Assembly: GCF_014698795.1 (NCBI RefSeq)
Contig: NZ_JACJTR010000036.1
Coordinates: forward strand, 1 to 64,000
Direction: 5' to 3'
DNA from: Nostoc sp. FACHB-892
Lineage (GTDB): Bacteria; Cyanobacteriota; Cyanobacteriia; Cyanobacteriales; Nostocaceae
DNA: 64,000 nt
The position numbers were made by a program, and so were the translations under genes. The notes under the pieces are model-generated. The model had not been told where the DNA came from. It worked only from the letters and a program-made list of their open reading frames with translations, and ran no database searches. Positions 42,601 through 51,193 of this stretch are shown piece by piece (the stretch's first letter is position 1; the number at the start of each line of letters is the position of its first letter).

Positions 42601-45004
42601 GCAAGTCTTCGTAAAGACGATATTCAATCAGTTTACGAAAGGCTTCTTCATTGCGTCGCTTCCCGACCCCAAACTCTGCTGCTTGCTTGGCATAGTCGTT
42701 TTGAGTAATTCCCATGTATTGGACGACAACGCTGGCTAATTCGCTGTGGGTGAGTTGCCCTTTGGCTTGAATTGCGCCTAAAAGTGCAGCCCGTAAGAAA
42801 CTGGTTTGGACAAAATCATTGAAATGTCCCGCTTGTAATGAAGCATCTTGACGGTTATCGGTAAAACTGAGGATTTTGGCAGCTTTAGCTTTCTCCCCTG
42901 TAAAGACTTGCTTGAGGCGGCTGGTAGTAGAAAGACAAAGTAGAGTGGTAGCGGTACTGCGTCCTTCACTGCTGAGGCGAGAGAGTTTGGCAAATTCGTT
43001 GCGTTTCTTGTCATGAAGTACGCCGCAGTTGAGACAGGTTAGAAAGGGCTTAGGAATAAACCAACAAGTGGTTCCTTGCAACAGGGAGGATGTAACTTTA
43101 CCATTGGGTAGAATTTGGAGTTTTCGGGGAATAAACCTTACAAAGTCTTTTTTGGCAACCCGTCCTTTCTTTTTGGTTTCACTAAACCAAGAGTCAGGAA
43201 GTCTATCTTCATCGCTTGTATCCCAAAGTTCTGGTTCATCAAGGGTAAGATAACCTTCGGTAATATCTGCATCGTCAGGACTAATATCTAATGCAGTGGG
43301 CAATTGAGGCAGGATAATATGCTTATCAGCATCGTAGCGAACGACATAGTAATCCTGTCCGCATTCACGGCAAAAAACGAGGGGATAAAGTAGGCGGTTG
43401 TCGGTGGTTGTATATTGACCTTCAAGGGTTAAATGGCGTTTGTCTCGATTTTCAATAGTGGCGTAAACGCTTCCCCCTTGGGAAATGAACTGATGTAGGC
43501 GAAAGGCAAGTCCATTAGTTTTGCTTCCCCACAGGAACATCTGTTTGAGGACTGTTAAACAAGTTTCCTCTAGAAGCTGGGTTTGTTGGGCAAGTTTGGT
43601 TGCACCTGTTTCTAAGCTGATGGGTTGACGGCGAACGAGATGCCCTTCTCTTTCTTCTAAACCGAAGTTCATCTCGATCCAGTAGCTTAGAGAATGGTTT
43701 CGGAATTCTGTTAGTGTTTGTTCTAAGTCGGTTGGTAAACCTGCCAAGATTCCTTGGCACAGTTGTTCAATAGTAGGTTCAACACGTTGGATAGAACGTT
43801 CTAGGGTTTCATCAATAACATTGTTGGGTTTAATTTCCACGCCAAATAACTTACTAGCGACATCTGCTACAACTTGGCGGCGTTGTTCGCGGGAACCGAC
43901 CGTTGACATGGTGGCACTTGTGCCAATGCAGAGTAATTCCTCATTACTTTTGCTACGCTGACGGAGTTTGCGGATCAATATGGCAACGTCTGCACCTTGT
44001 CGTCCCCGATAGGTATGTAATTCATCCAGTACCAGGAATTTTAAATTGGGAGACTCGACCAGTTTATTTTCGTGAGTGCGTGAGAGCATTAACTCTAGCA
44101 TCACGTAGTTGGTGAGCAAAATATGGGGTGGGTTGTTTTGAATTTCGGTTTTCTTGGTTAAACTTTCTTGCCCAGTGTATTTTTCAACACGAATGTGAGT
44201 ATTAGGAACTTGGCGTAAAAATTTGTCGAGTTCTTCTTTTTGTGAGTTAATTAAAGCATTCATGGGATAAACCAATATTGCCCTGACTCCTGAAATTTCA
44301 GGATGACCCAGTAAATCGTCGAAGATCGGCACGACGTAAGTCATGCTTTTACCCGAACCTGTGCCTGTGGTAACAACGTAGGGTTCTTGGCGTTGTGCAG
44401 TTTCAAATGCTTGCTTTTGGTGGTAATGGAAAGTAAAGGGTGTACCGTCTTTTTTGTAGAAGTATTTCTCGCAGTCTGGATGAAGCGTTTGCTGTTGTAC
44501 TAACTCTTTAACTGTTGCACCTTTTTTATAGCTAGGATTGAGTTGAACTAGGGGGTCAGTCCAAAGTTGCCCCTTGTCCAATTCTGTGTCTACAAATTCT
44601 TTGACTTTGCGATCACGGATTTTGAGGAAGCTTTCTATATAGCGGCGGTAGTCGCCTATTACCTCATTACGGAAGTTAAAAATATCAAGATCGTTAGTAT
44701 TGGCTAATTGATCATTTGCAATTGAGTATTGAGGCTGAGTCCGTCCTACACGCTGGTCGATGTAATTTGAAACTTGGTTGGCAAAGGTATCTGTAAATGT
44801 AACGGGGTCAAAAACTTCGCCTAATTGTAAAAAGTCCCAATCTTCAGGAATTTTACTAAAAATTAAATCAAGTTTTTCAGGCGGAACTGTCTTAACATTT
44901 GTACAGTCAACTATTGCTTTTCCTTGACCGATAATATCACTAATAGTTGAGATAAAAGCTTCTGGCTGCTCTAATAATTCTTGTAACTTTACAGGTAATT
45001 TCAT
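39656..45004 (-). CDS. Giant DEAD/H helicase with DUF1998 and C-terminal nuclease-like domain
   Basis: 1782 residues. The helicase core has Walker A TTGTGSGKS (213-221), YPMNALINSQKEEL, DELH (327-330), and the second RecA lobe with SPTMELGIDISDLSVVHLRN and QRSGRAGRSG. Zinc-binding cysteine pairs follow (CRECG, CLNCG, CANCG...CENCG). A DUF1998 region with CIQACYECLLSYRNQFDH comes next. The last 90 residues (FERVVLQEIYQRGYKLPDAA, then KPDFVYQEEAIAVFCDG) look like a PD-(D/E)XK nuclease fold. This layout resembles DruE of Druantia or a fused DrmA-DrmB of DISARM. It is the last gene of a four-gene operon with spacings of 65, 36 and 31 bp. Predicted to unwind and possibly cut foreign DNA. Confidence 0.87.
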   Translation of the reverse strand: MKLPVKLQELLEQPEAFISTISDIIGQGKAIVDCTNVKTVPPEKLDLIFSKIPEDWDFLQLGEVFDPVTFTDTFANQVSNYIDQRVGRTQPQYSIANDQLANTNDLDIFNFRNEVIGDYRRYIESFLKIRDRKVKEFVDTELDKGQLWTDPLVQLNPSYKKGATVKELVQQQTLHPDCEKYFYKKDGTPFTFHYHQKQAFETAQRQEPYVVTTGTGSGKSMTYVVPIFDDLLGHPEISGVRAILVYPMNALINSQKEELDKFLRQVPNTHIRVEKYTGQESLTKKTEIQNNPPHILLTNYVMLELMLSRTHENKLVESPNLKFLVLDELHTYRGRQGADVAILIRKLRQRSKSNEELLCIGTSATMSTVGSREQRRQVVADVASKLFGVEIKPNNVIDETLERSIQRVEPTIEQLCQGILAGLPTDLEQTLTEFRNHSLSYWIEMNFGLEEREGHLVRRQPISLETGATKLAQQTQLLEETCLTVLKQMFLWGSKTNGLAFRLHQFISQGGSVYATIENRDKRHLTLEGQYTTTDNRLLYPLVFCRECGQDYYVVRYDADKHIILPQLPTALDISPDDADITEGYLTLDEPELWDTSDEDRLPDSWFSETKKKGRVAKKDFVRFIPRKLQILPNGKVTSSLLQGTTCWFIPKPFLTCLNCGVLHDKKRNEFAKLSRLSSEGRSTATTLLCLSTTSRLKQVFTGEKAKAAKILSFTDNRQDASLQAGHFNDFVQTSFLRAALLGAIQAKGQLTHSELASVVVQYMGITQNDYAKQAAEFGVGKRRNEEAFRKLIEYRLYEDLRRGWRIVQPNLEQCGLLIIEYDGLQEACADNNLWQKHRHSLLLQATPQERFIVTQAFLNHLRRELAIDAKLLQPNQKDSLKSEVIQALKEPWVFDENEYLYLATWATISTGGNEKAKVKLTTRSKIGRFLRSPNTWSLRSQLLTDVEFNSLITTLIDALCDAGYLVQEKSEVQLRIDSLLWKATNLKEIPTDPLTSRRLQGNDKPNISVNQFFQGFYQTNALQIQTMEGREHTGQVSNKDRQEREEKFRQGQLAALFCSPTMELGIDISDLSVVHLRNVPPSPANYAQRSGRAGRSGQQALVITYASIGSGHDQYFFKRQNQMVAGVVAPPKLELANQDLIKSHVYSIWLAHTGVYLEDSMNKILDLELENYPLKDRIRQELTLSQSKLTQCLQAAQSIFSDFFCQEDLQKASWYSVNWLHLTIENALNAFDRACKRWRELYTESVKQLESARRTIDRFARGDVAQEERNNAEAQAREAQRQIDLLVGHSQGKSNSQFEFYPYRYFAAEGFLPGFNFPRLPVRAFIPAGEGGEFISRPRSMALREFAPNNILYYEGSKFMVAKTKVPVGGIEGEYKRVSVCANCGYYHDGAFRDTCENCGAEIKPDAHGNVAKLTRVLPMETAIARRRERITCDEEERLKYGYNITTHFRYASQKRESAIVQAADGTPLFKLTYGATATIWRINRGLKKNREERGFKLNPTTGVWGDHKNPQTQQTPDSLHTEVNLMVDDTCNILIVEPLNVPVEDREAFIATLQYTLETAIQAVYKLEADELDSERLGEGKYLLFWEAAEGGAGVLSQLLEKPEAFRKIADAAFDICHFTQPKDSCIQACYECLLSYRNQFDHALINRHLIKPWLDLLLESSVITQVKGLSRDQQYQKLLEQTDPNSDFERVVLQEIYQRGYKLPDAAQKFIPEANCKPDFVYQEEAIAVFCDGSVHDSPDQRKQDKIERDNLRYETGYTVLTLSHSEGWQTELLVLASL

Positions 45005-45035
45005 AATTAGTAATTATAAATCTATAGTTGATGTA

Positions 45036-47153
45036 TTAATTTTGAACGATTTCCCAATAAACATTATTTAAAGCTTGAACAAATTGAGAAGGAGAAATAG
45101 CAGAGCCACAGACCATCAAGGCACGCATAGCGCGAGAGCAAGCAACATAGAATAAACGTTTTTGTTCATTAATCATGATGTTGGATTCATCTATAGGGAT
45201 TTGAAGGTTTATATGTGGTAATTGTCCTGCTTTCAATCCAACAACCACAACAGCAGGAAACTCTAAACCTTTCGCAGAATGTAAGGTCAAAACTTTTATA
45301 TAGGGTGCTTTCAGATTGATTTCTTTACCTGAAACAAAAATTGCTTTGAGTCCCAACTTAGTAAGTTTTTCAGCATATAACTTTCCTGCTTGATTGCTGG
45401 GACACAGTACAGCACTACCGTGAAGAGGAAAACGAAATTTTTTAGCTGCGGTAATGAAAAAATCCTTGATAGCTTGGATTTCTTGTTCAGTATTATCAAT
45501 TAGTAATAGAGATGGTAAATCTCCTTGATGGTTTGATGGCTCTTGATATAAACATTCAGAATCTCCGGCTTCCGTACCTTCAATAATATTGATACAGGCG
45601 GTAATAATTTGCTGGGTATTACGATAATTACGTTTAAGAACAAGGGTTCGTCCAGCCACTTTTAAGTCAGAGTGAATTTGTTTCCAACTAAAACCACGTT
45701 GATAAAGCGATTGGGAAGCATCAGCAGTTAAGTAAACTCCACACAAGTTGGGTACTAATGCCAAAAGAAAGCGTAAGGAAACAGGTGATAAGTCTTGAGC
45801 TTCATCAATCACTATTGCTTGATAAGGTTTTTCTGAAAGTTGCTTAACTACTCCCAATGCTTGTAAACGCATTTGTTCTGTGGTGATATACCCCTTAGCT
45901 GCCATCAATGATCGCCAAGTTTGGTAAACTGTCCAGATTGCTTCTCGGATGTTGGCTTTTAAAGCTACTCCTCGACCGTGGCGCTCCAAATTCTGGTATT
46001 CTTCCAAGCCTGGAATACCCCAAGCTTGAATTACGTTCTGAATTTCTTGGAGTAAATAAGGAAGTCCTAAATTTTCTAGAGTTTGTCGGCGTACTCGCTG
46101 ATCAAAAATATTGCTGGCAGGAATTTCTGTAGTGGCAAGGGCTGATTGTAAACAGCCTAAGCATTGTTGCTGTGTAGCAAATACAGGTTTGTCGTAGCTT
46201 TTAATGTAATAGTCATAAATTAGAGAATCAACTGTAACAACTTCTACACCTAAATTTTGAGGAGATTGCCCCAACAGTTGTTCTAAAAGTTGTTGGGAGT
46301 AAGTAACCAGGGCATTGGTATAAGTCGTGAATACAATTGAGCGATATCCTTGCTGTAATAACTTTTGCACTCGATAAAGAGCTAAGGTGGATTTACCTGT
46401 TCCTGGGCCACCTTTGACAAGAATAGGCCCACTTCCACCGAAATCACAGAGTTTTTCTTGCTCAGGATCAAGCTTGAGGAGAAAAGCACTCAAGTCACCT
46501 GTAAAGAAACGATCTAAATCTTCAGTCCCTTGGAGAATATATTGTGGCTGGTTCTCAATTTCTTCAATGGGGCGCGGAAAGAGATTATCAAGTATCCGAC
46601 TAATCAGTTTATCTGGGATTGGTAATTCCAGAATTGCTTCTGAATTATCTACTTTGAGAATATTTGCCCAGTATTGTTGAGGAATTTGCCACTGTTGCAG
46701 TAATGATGCAGTTAGTTCAACGGGTAAAGCAGTTGTAATTTGGCAAGTTGCAGGGGAATTAAAAGACGATGAGAAAAATACCGGATCTTTTTCAACAACA
46801 GCCTTTTGTTCCTTGTTTTCCCGCACTACTACATTTTCTTGATGTCGTATTGTGGGTGTTTGAAATTGTGGAATTTCTATTTCATAAGTACGTTCATCTC
46901 GTTTACGCACACTCAAAAGTTTTACCCAACCTTGACCAAAGCTGTAAAATACGCGATAGTCAGCTACGCGGATACGATAAGTATTGTTTTGATAACCCTT
47001 GAGTTTTTTAGCATCTCCTCCAGCAGAAATTGGGTCTTGTTCTAAAACTTTGACAGATTTAGTAACTTTCTTGCTGATACTTTGAGGTAAATTTAATAGT
47101 TCATTCAGGAAAGTGTCGGTAACTGATAATGTCCACATGGCTTTAGCCCACAT
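45036..47153 (-). CDS. ParE/RelE-like domain fused to UvrD-type helicase
   Basis: 705 residues. Residues 7-92 (LNELLNLPQSISKKVTKSVK, then KKLKGYQNNTYRIRVADYRV) have the sequence pattern of RelE/ParE toxins. The rest is a superfamily 1 helicase with Walker A VKGGPGTGKST (about 246-256), the DEAQ box IVIDEAQDLSP, YRNTQQI, and the C-terminal LHSAKGLEFPAVVVVGL and RLFYVACSRA. Such fusions of a RelE-like domain to UvrD occur in conflict-associated operons. The toxin domain lacks an adjacent antitoxin gene, so it may act as a DNA- or ribosome-directed effector or only as a fold. Third gene of the four-gene operon. Confidence 0.85.
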   Translation of the reverse strand: MWAKAMWTLSVTDTFLNELLNLPQSISKKVTKSVKVLEQDPISAGGDAKKLKGYQNNTYRIRVADYRVFYSFGQGWVKLLSVRKRDERTYEIEIPQFQTPTIRHQENVVVRENKEQKAVVEKDPVFFSSSFNSPATCQITTALPVELTASLLQQWQIPQQYWANILKVDNSEAILELPIPDKLISRILDNLFPRPIEEIENQPQYILQGTEDLDRFFTGDLSAFLLKLDPEQEKLCDFGGSGPILVKGGPGTGKSTLALYRVQKLLQQGYRSIVFTTYTNALVTYSQQLLEQLLGQSPQNLGVEVVTVDSLIYDYYIKSYDKPVFATQQQCLGCLQSALATTEIPASNIFDQRVRRQTLENLGLPYLLQEIQNVIQAWGIPGLEEYQNLERHGRGVALKANIREAIWTVYQTWRSLMAAKGYITTEQMRLQALGVVKQLSEKPYQAIVIDEAQDLSPVSLRFLLALVPNLCGVYLTADASQSLYQRGFSWKQIHSDLKVAGRTLVLKRNYRNTQQIITACINIIEGTEAGDSECLYQEPSNHQGDLPSLLLIDNTEQEIQAIKDFFITAAKKFRFPLHGSAVLCPSNQAGKLYAEKLTKLGLKAIFVSGKEINLKAPYIKVLTLHSAKGLEFPAVVVVGLKAGQLPHINLQIPIDESNIMINEQKRLFYVACSRAMRALMVCGSAISPSQFVQALNNVYWEIVQN

Positions 47154-47189
47154 TTGTAATTTTTATTCATTTTTTGAGAAAGCCACAAA

Positions 47190-50100
47190 TTATCTAAACA
47201 TCCTATCCCATGCCTCTAGAACTAATCTTTGTGTGCGGTATTCACCAAACTGCTTAATTTCGTTATTCTTCAACACGCGGAATGTTTCGCTGGGGAAGTC
47301 TGCGCCGTAGATATCAGCAGGGTCAAGAATATATCGCACTTCATCACGGGTGAGTCCGTAGAGTTTGGCGTAATATGCGTCTAACTCTGCTCTTAATAAT
47401 GCGCGTCTGTTGGGGTTCCAAATGAAGGGTTCGCCGTCGTATCCCATATCTTGCGCGAAGGGTTGTATATCCCAAGAGGTGTAGGCTAATTCGAGTACGC
47501 GGGTGCTGATAAATTTGATGTCTTCTTGGGTATAGGATTCGGGGGAAAGAACAGGAAGCTGATAAAGCACATAAAAACTAAGATTGCCACCACTTGCTTT
47601 TTGTTTTGCAACGTAATCCAAAACTATGCAATTAAAATTTGCTAATAATACACAAATTTCTTTTGGTTTATGCTTAGGAAAGATTACAGGCATCGAATCT
47701 CCAACACCAACCAGTGGAAGAATTGTAAAAGTAACACTTCTTGAATCTGCAACAGCACTAATTGTCCTGCGGAAACCAATGAGCCAAGAAGATTTCCAGG
47801 TTTCCGGTATCCTTGATAAAACTTGTTCTTTAGATGCCCAATATCTAGGTAATATAGACCAATTAGGATTACTTAGTAGTGATATATCTAGTTTATTAGT
47901 CTGAGGACGAGTTCCATAAATCTTATCCTCATCAATCCCTTGAAATGTTGCTTTTCTATGATTAAAATGGTCTATAAGTTTAGATTCATAAAGTGGAAAG
48001 TAAATATTAGAATCTTTCATAAAATTATAGCCGTCGCTAATAAATCCGAGGATTTCTAATTCATTTTTTCTTTTGAGAAGCTTGCTGTCGGAAGTAATAT
48101 TAAATAACCCTTGCCTATCATCAAATAGCCAGCCATCCCACACTGAAGCTTTTTCTTTCTTAAAGATAGGTATTCTGTTGTAAATCGATATAATTATTTT
48201 TGCATCTACAGCTGATTTAATAATAGGTAAATTTAAGGTGTTTGGATTTAATTTACGAATTTCACTACTTTCAAGCTGATAGCTTCTAATCTCATTTTTA
48301 AGTTGATTGACTTCCCATATCTGTGCAGCTAAAGAGATTTTAGCTATTTTAACTCTTGATAAGGTCAGCAAAGAGAAAGAGAATGTGCTTTCTGTAGCAT
48401 GAAATAAATAGCCTCTGTTCGTAAAATCATAGAAACTGCTAATTGAATCATTTTTTATTAATTTTTGAATAAAGAATTTAGTTGAATCATCAGTGGCAAT
48501 AGCACTAGGAAGGATAATTCCAGCATAACCGTGAAGGGAGATTGTTTGATAAATCAATTCAGCAAATAAAGCATAAGTATTTAACTTCCCTATTGCAGTT
48601 AGTTTAAAACGTTCAGTTTGTCGAAAAAATTTCTTTTGTAGTTCTGCATTGTGTTTTATTCCTTCAAATTTTTCTAGTAACCTTTTATTTGTTTTCTCTA
48701 ACTGTTTGATTGCAGTTTTCCTTTGTTCTCCTGACAGCTTATAAATTTCCGAGTTGCAAGCCATGAAAAATTCTTGTTCTTTAAGTTGAACTTCTTCCCA
48801 AGGTGGGTTACCCAATACACAATCAAAACCACCTTGCTCAAACACTTCAGGAAACTCTAAAGGCCAGTGAAAAAAGTGTTTTTCTTCAGCTAACTTATTC
48901 GCTGCATCTACTATCTTTTGCGTTGATAAATTACCATTGAGTAGCTGAGATAAAGCTGCTGTCGTTGGTAAAATCTGTAAATTCTCTTCAGTCAATGGCA
49001 TAAAAAATGCCGCAGTCCATAAGTTACAGGCAGAATAGTCTCGCCACCATCCTGAATCTTTACGAGTTTGCTGATATCGTGCTTGCTTTTCTCGCACTTG
49101 TTGCGGTGTAATTTCAGGTATATGTCCCAAATCCCGCACAATTTCAGCGTAATGTGTACGTTCTGCCCCTAATCCCTCAAATACTGATAATTGTCCCTGG
49201 TTATCAGTTTCCCGTTCTTTTTTATTCCGTTTTTTAAGCTGTATGGCTAACTTATTATCATCCCCAGCCACAGCCTTATAAGCTTCATCGGGTATTCCTT
49301 CATCCAGACAATTAATATCCAACACTCCCACCAGAGAATTACCACATTTAATTCTGTGATCTAAAAAGCTAAGTGGTAACTTACCAGGAAATCCTTCAAT
49401 CCATAATGCTACCTTGCACAAATCTACCGCTAAGGGGTTTAAATCTACCCCATAAATACAATTTTGAATAACATCTCGAATTGCTAATTTTAAAGGTTCA
49501 ATTCCCGGTTCTGCTTCCCCAGTTCGAACTTTGGCTAATTCTTTACCAATACGTCTTGCTGCTGCTAAAAGAAAATGTCCTGAACCGCAAGCAGGATCGC
49601 AAACTTTTAAATCTAGAAGTGCTTTTTCTAACTCTTGATTATTTTCTGAATTCCGAAGTTTCTGTTCTGTACTGCGAAGTTTTTCCTCAATTACCGGTAC
49701 AAGTGCAGTTTTGATAAGTTGTTGTACAAGCTGCGGCGGGGTATAGTAAGAACCAGTAGTTTTCCTCTCGCTACCAAATACCAAAGCAAATTCATATATC
49801 CCCTGATGCTGTATTACCTGGGGATGAAAATCTAACAAACTTTCATAAACGCTTCCTAATTCTTCCACATCCAAGTATTCATAATTTATCCGCCGCAGTT
49901 GTACCTTATCTTGATACAGTGATAATTGGCGAACTGTTACAAGTAAATCATAATTATCAATCGCACAACCATCTAAAGCTGAGAGAGTTTGAGAACCAAA
50001 TAAATCTCCATTGAGAGGAGACAAACCTAGTACTTCACCGCGCCAGTTTTCATCAAACAGCAAGAAAGTTACCCACAAACCTTGCCATAAATCTTGAAAA

Positions 50101-51128
50101 CCTTCCCGTCGCCAATGAGGACGTTCGGCTAACTCTCGCAAGCGTTCAATACTGTAATATTCTCGGTAGATCCGCGCTTTCTCTAAGTCATCTCCAATTA
50201 ATAATAAATTGCGGGATTCTGCCACCATTAGAAACAGTAGGCGATAAATTAACCGCAACAATTGGCGATAGAATTCGTAATTTGTAACTTCTGCTTCGTA
50301 ATTGGGGATAATTCCAAGTTTTTGACGCAAGCGTTCGTTTTGCGGATGTTGGATAAAGCCGTTGCCTAGCTGAACTAAAGCTTTTTCAACCCCATCCCGT
50401 AGTTTTTCGCGTACCCGTCCGCCTTGTTGAATTGCCTCTTGGTGATAATATTCCAGCAAACACTTATCCGCATTATCCATACCTTCTGGTAAGCGGGAAC
50501 GGTGAAACAGTCGATAAAATAACCCAAATTCGGCAAAGTTTTCACCACTGAGAATCTGCTCTAAGTCAAATTCGATATAAGTAAGCCGAGTCATCAACGA
50601 AGAGTCACGCAGTAGCCGCCAGCGATAACCATTGGTTGCGATCGCCCACAGATGCTCTGTCTTGTTAAGATATTCCTGCACCAGCGCGTGTGCTGATAAT
50701 CTGGGTGTGCCACTGGGAGGACGTTTATCGATTTCTAGCCGACAACCAATAATGTGGATAGGTGGCTTATTTTCTCCTGCTTCTGCACGATGGGAAATCG
50801 CATAAGTTTTGTCCTCTACCACTTCGGCTGTTGCAGTATATACAGGTTCATAACCTAGACTTTGCAGTAATGGCACTGTCCAAAGTTCACGGGTAATTGT
50901 AGTAGCCGAATTATTCTCATCGAGCCTTGCCAATGCCCGTTGAAATGCTGCCCAGTATGCTTTAGCATCGCCCCAGGCAGTAGCAATTTCATCTGCTAGC
51001 TTGTCAGTTTTATTAAAACCAAAGTCTTCTGGTAATTGTCCTTTGATGCTGCCTTCTAGCATTTGAGCAGTCATATCTGGAGCTAGTAAATTTCCTTCGA
51101 TTTGAAGCGCAGTTAATGTAGTTTTCAT
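47190..51128 (-). CDS. Eco57I/PglX-type adenine methyltransferase
   Basis: 1312 residues. The N-terminal 450 residues resemble the N-terminal region of type IIG/PglX-like proteins (HALVQEYLNKTEHLWAIATN, then GSYYTPPQLVQQLI). The methyltransferase core has motif I VCDPACGSGHFLL (about 510) and motif IV GNPPWEE (about 773), giving an N6-adenine methyltransferase. The C-terminal part (SLLSNPNWSILPRYWASKE, QLPVLSPE) is the target-recognition region. In DISARM class 1 the adenine methyltransferase (DrmMI) lies next to DrmD, exactly as here. It is expected to mark host DNA as self. Whether it also has nuclease activity cannot be told. Confidence 0.88.
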   Translation of the reverse strand: MKTTLTALQIEGNLLAPDMTAQMLEGSIKGQLPEDFGFNKTDKLADEIATAWGDAKAYWAAFQRALARLDENNSATTITRELWTVPLLQSLGYEPVYTATAEVVEDKTYAISHRAEAGENKPPIHIIGCRLEIDKRPPSGTPRLSAHALVQEYLNKTEHLWAIATNGYRWRLLRDSSLMTRLTYIEFDLEQILSGENFAEFGLFYRLFHRSRLPEGMDNADKCLLEYYHQEAIQQGGRVREKLRDGVEKALVQLGNGFIQHPQNERLRQKLGIIPNYEAEVTNYEFYRQLLRLIYRLLFLMVAESRNLLLIGDDLEKARIYREYYSIERLRELAERPHWRREGFQDLWQGLWVTFLLFDENWRGEVLGLSPLNGDLFGSQTLSALDGCAIDNYDLLVTVRQLSLYQDKVQLRRINYEYLDVEELGSVYESLLDFHPQVIQHQGIYEFALVFGSERKTTGSYYTPPQLVQQLIKTALVPVIEEKLRSTEQKLRNSENNQELEKALLDLKVCDPACGSGHFLLAAARRIGKELAKVRTGEAEPGIEPLKLAIRDVIQNCIYGVDLNPLAVDLCKVALWIEGFPGKLPLSFLDHRIKCGNSLVGVLDINCLDEGIPDEAYKAVAGDDNKLAIQLKKRNKKERETDNQGQLSVFEGLGAERTHYAEIVRDLGHIPEITPQQVREKQARYQQTRKDSGWWRDYSACNLWTAAFFMPLTEENLQILPTTAALSQLLNGNLSTQKIVDAANKLAEEKHFFHWPLEFPEVFEQGGFDCVLGNPPWEEVQLKEQEFFMACNSEIYKLSGEQRKTAIKQLEKTNKRLLEKFEGIKHNAELQKKFFRQTERFKLTAIGKLNTYALFAELIYQTISLHGYAGIILPSAIATDDSTKFFIQKLIKNDSISSFYDFTNRGYLFHATESTFSFSLLTLSRVKIAKISLAAQIWEVNQLKNEIRSYQLESSEIRKLNPNTLNLPIIKSAVDAKIIISIYNRIPIFKKEKASVWDGWLFDDRQGLFNITSDSKLLKRKNELEILGFISDGYNFMKDSNIYFPLYESKLIDHFNHRKATFQGIDEDKIYGTRPQTNKLDISLLSNPNWSILPRYWASKEQVLSRIPETWKSSWLIGFRRTISAVADSRSVTFTILPLVGVGDSMPVIFPKHKPKEICVLLANFNCIVLDYVAKQKASGGNLSFYVLYQLPVLSPESYTQEDIKFISTRVLELAYTSWDIQPFAQDMGYDGEPFIWNPNRRALLRAELDAYYAKLYGLTRDEVRYILDPADIYGADFPSETFRVLKNNEIKQFGEYRTQRLVLEAWDRMFR

Positions 51129-51193
51129 ATCTGGAGAATTAAAAATAAAAAATTAATAGCTGGTAGCAGTGCAGTTGCAAGACAACCAGCCTT

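Noticed and set aside
40640..44115. Several ORFs of 67-111 codons on the plus strand
   Set aside because: All are antisense shadows of the large DUF1998 helicase gene.
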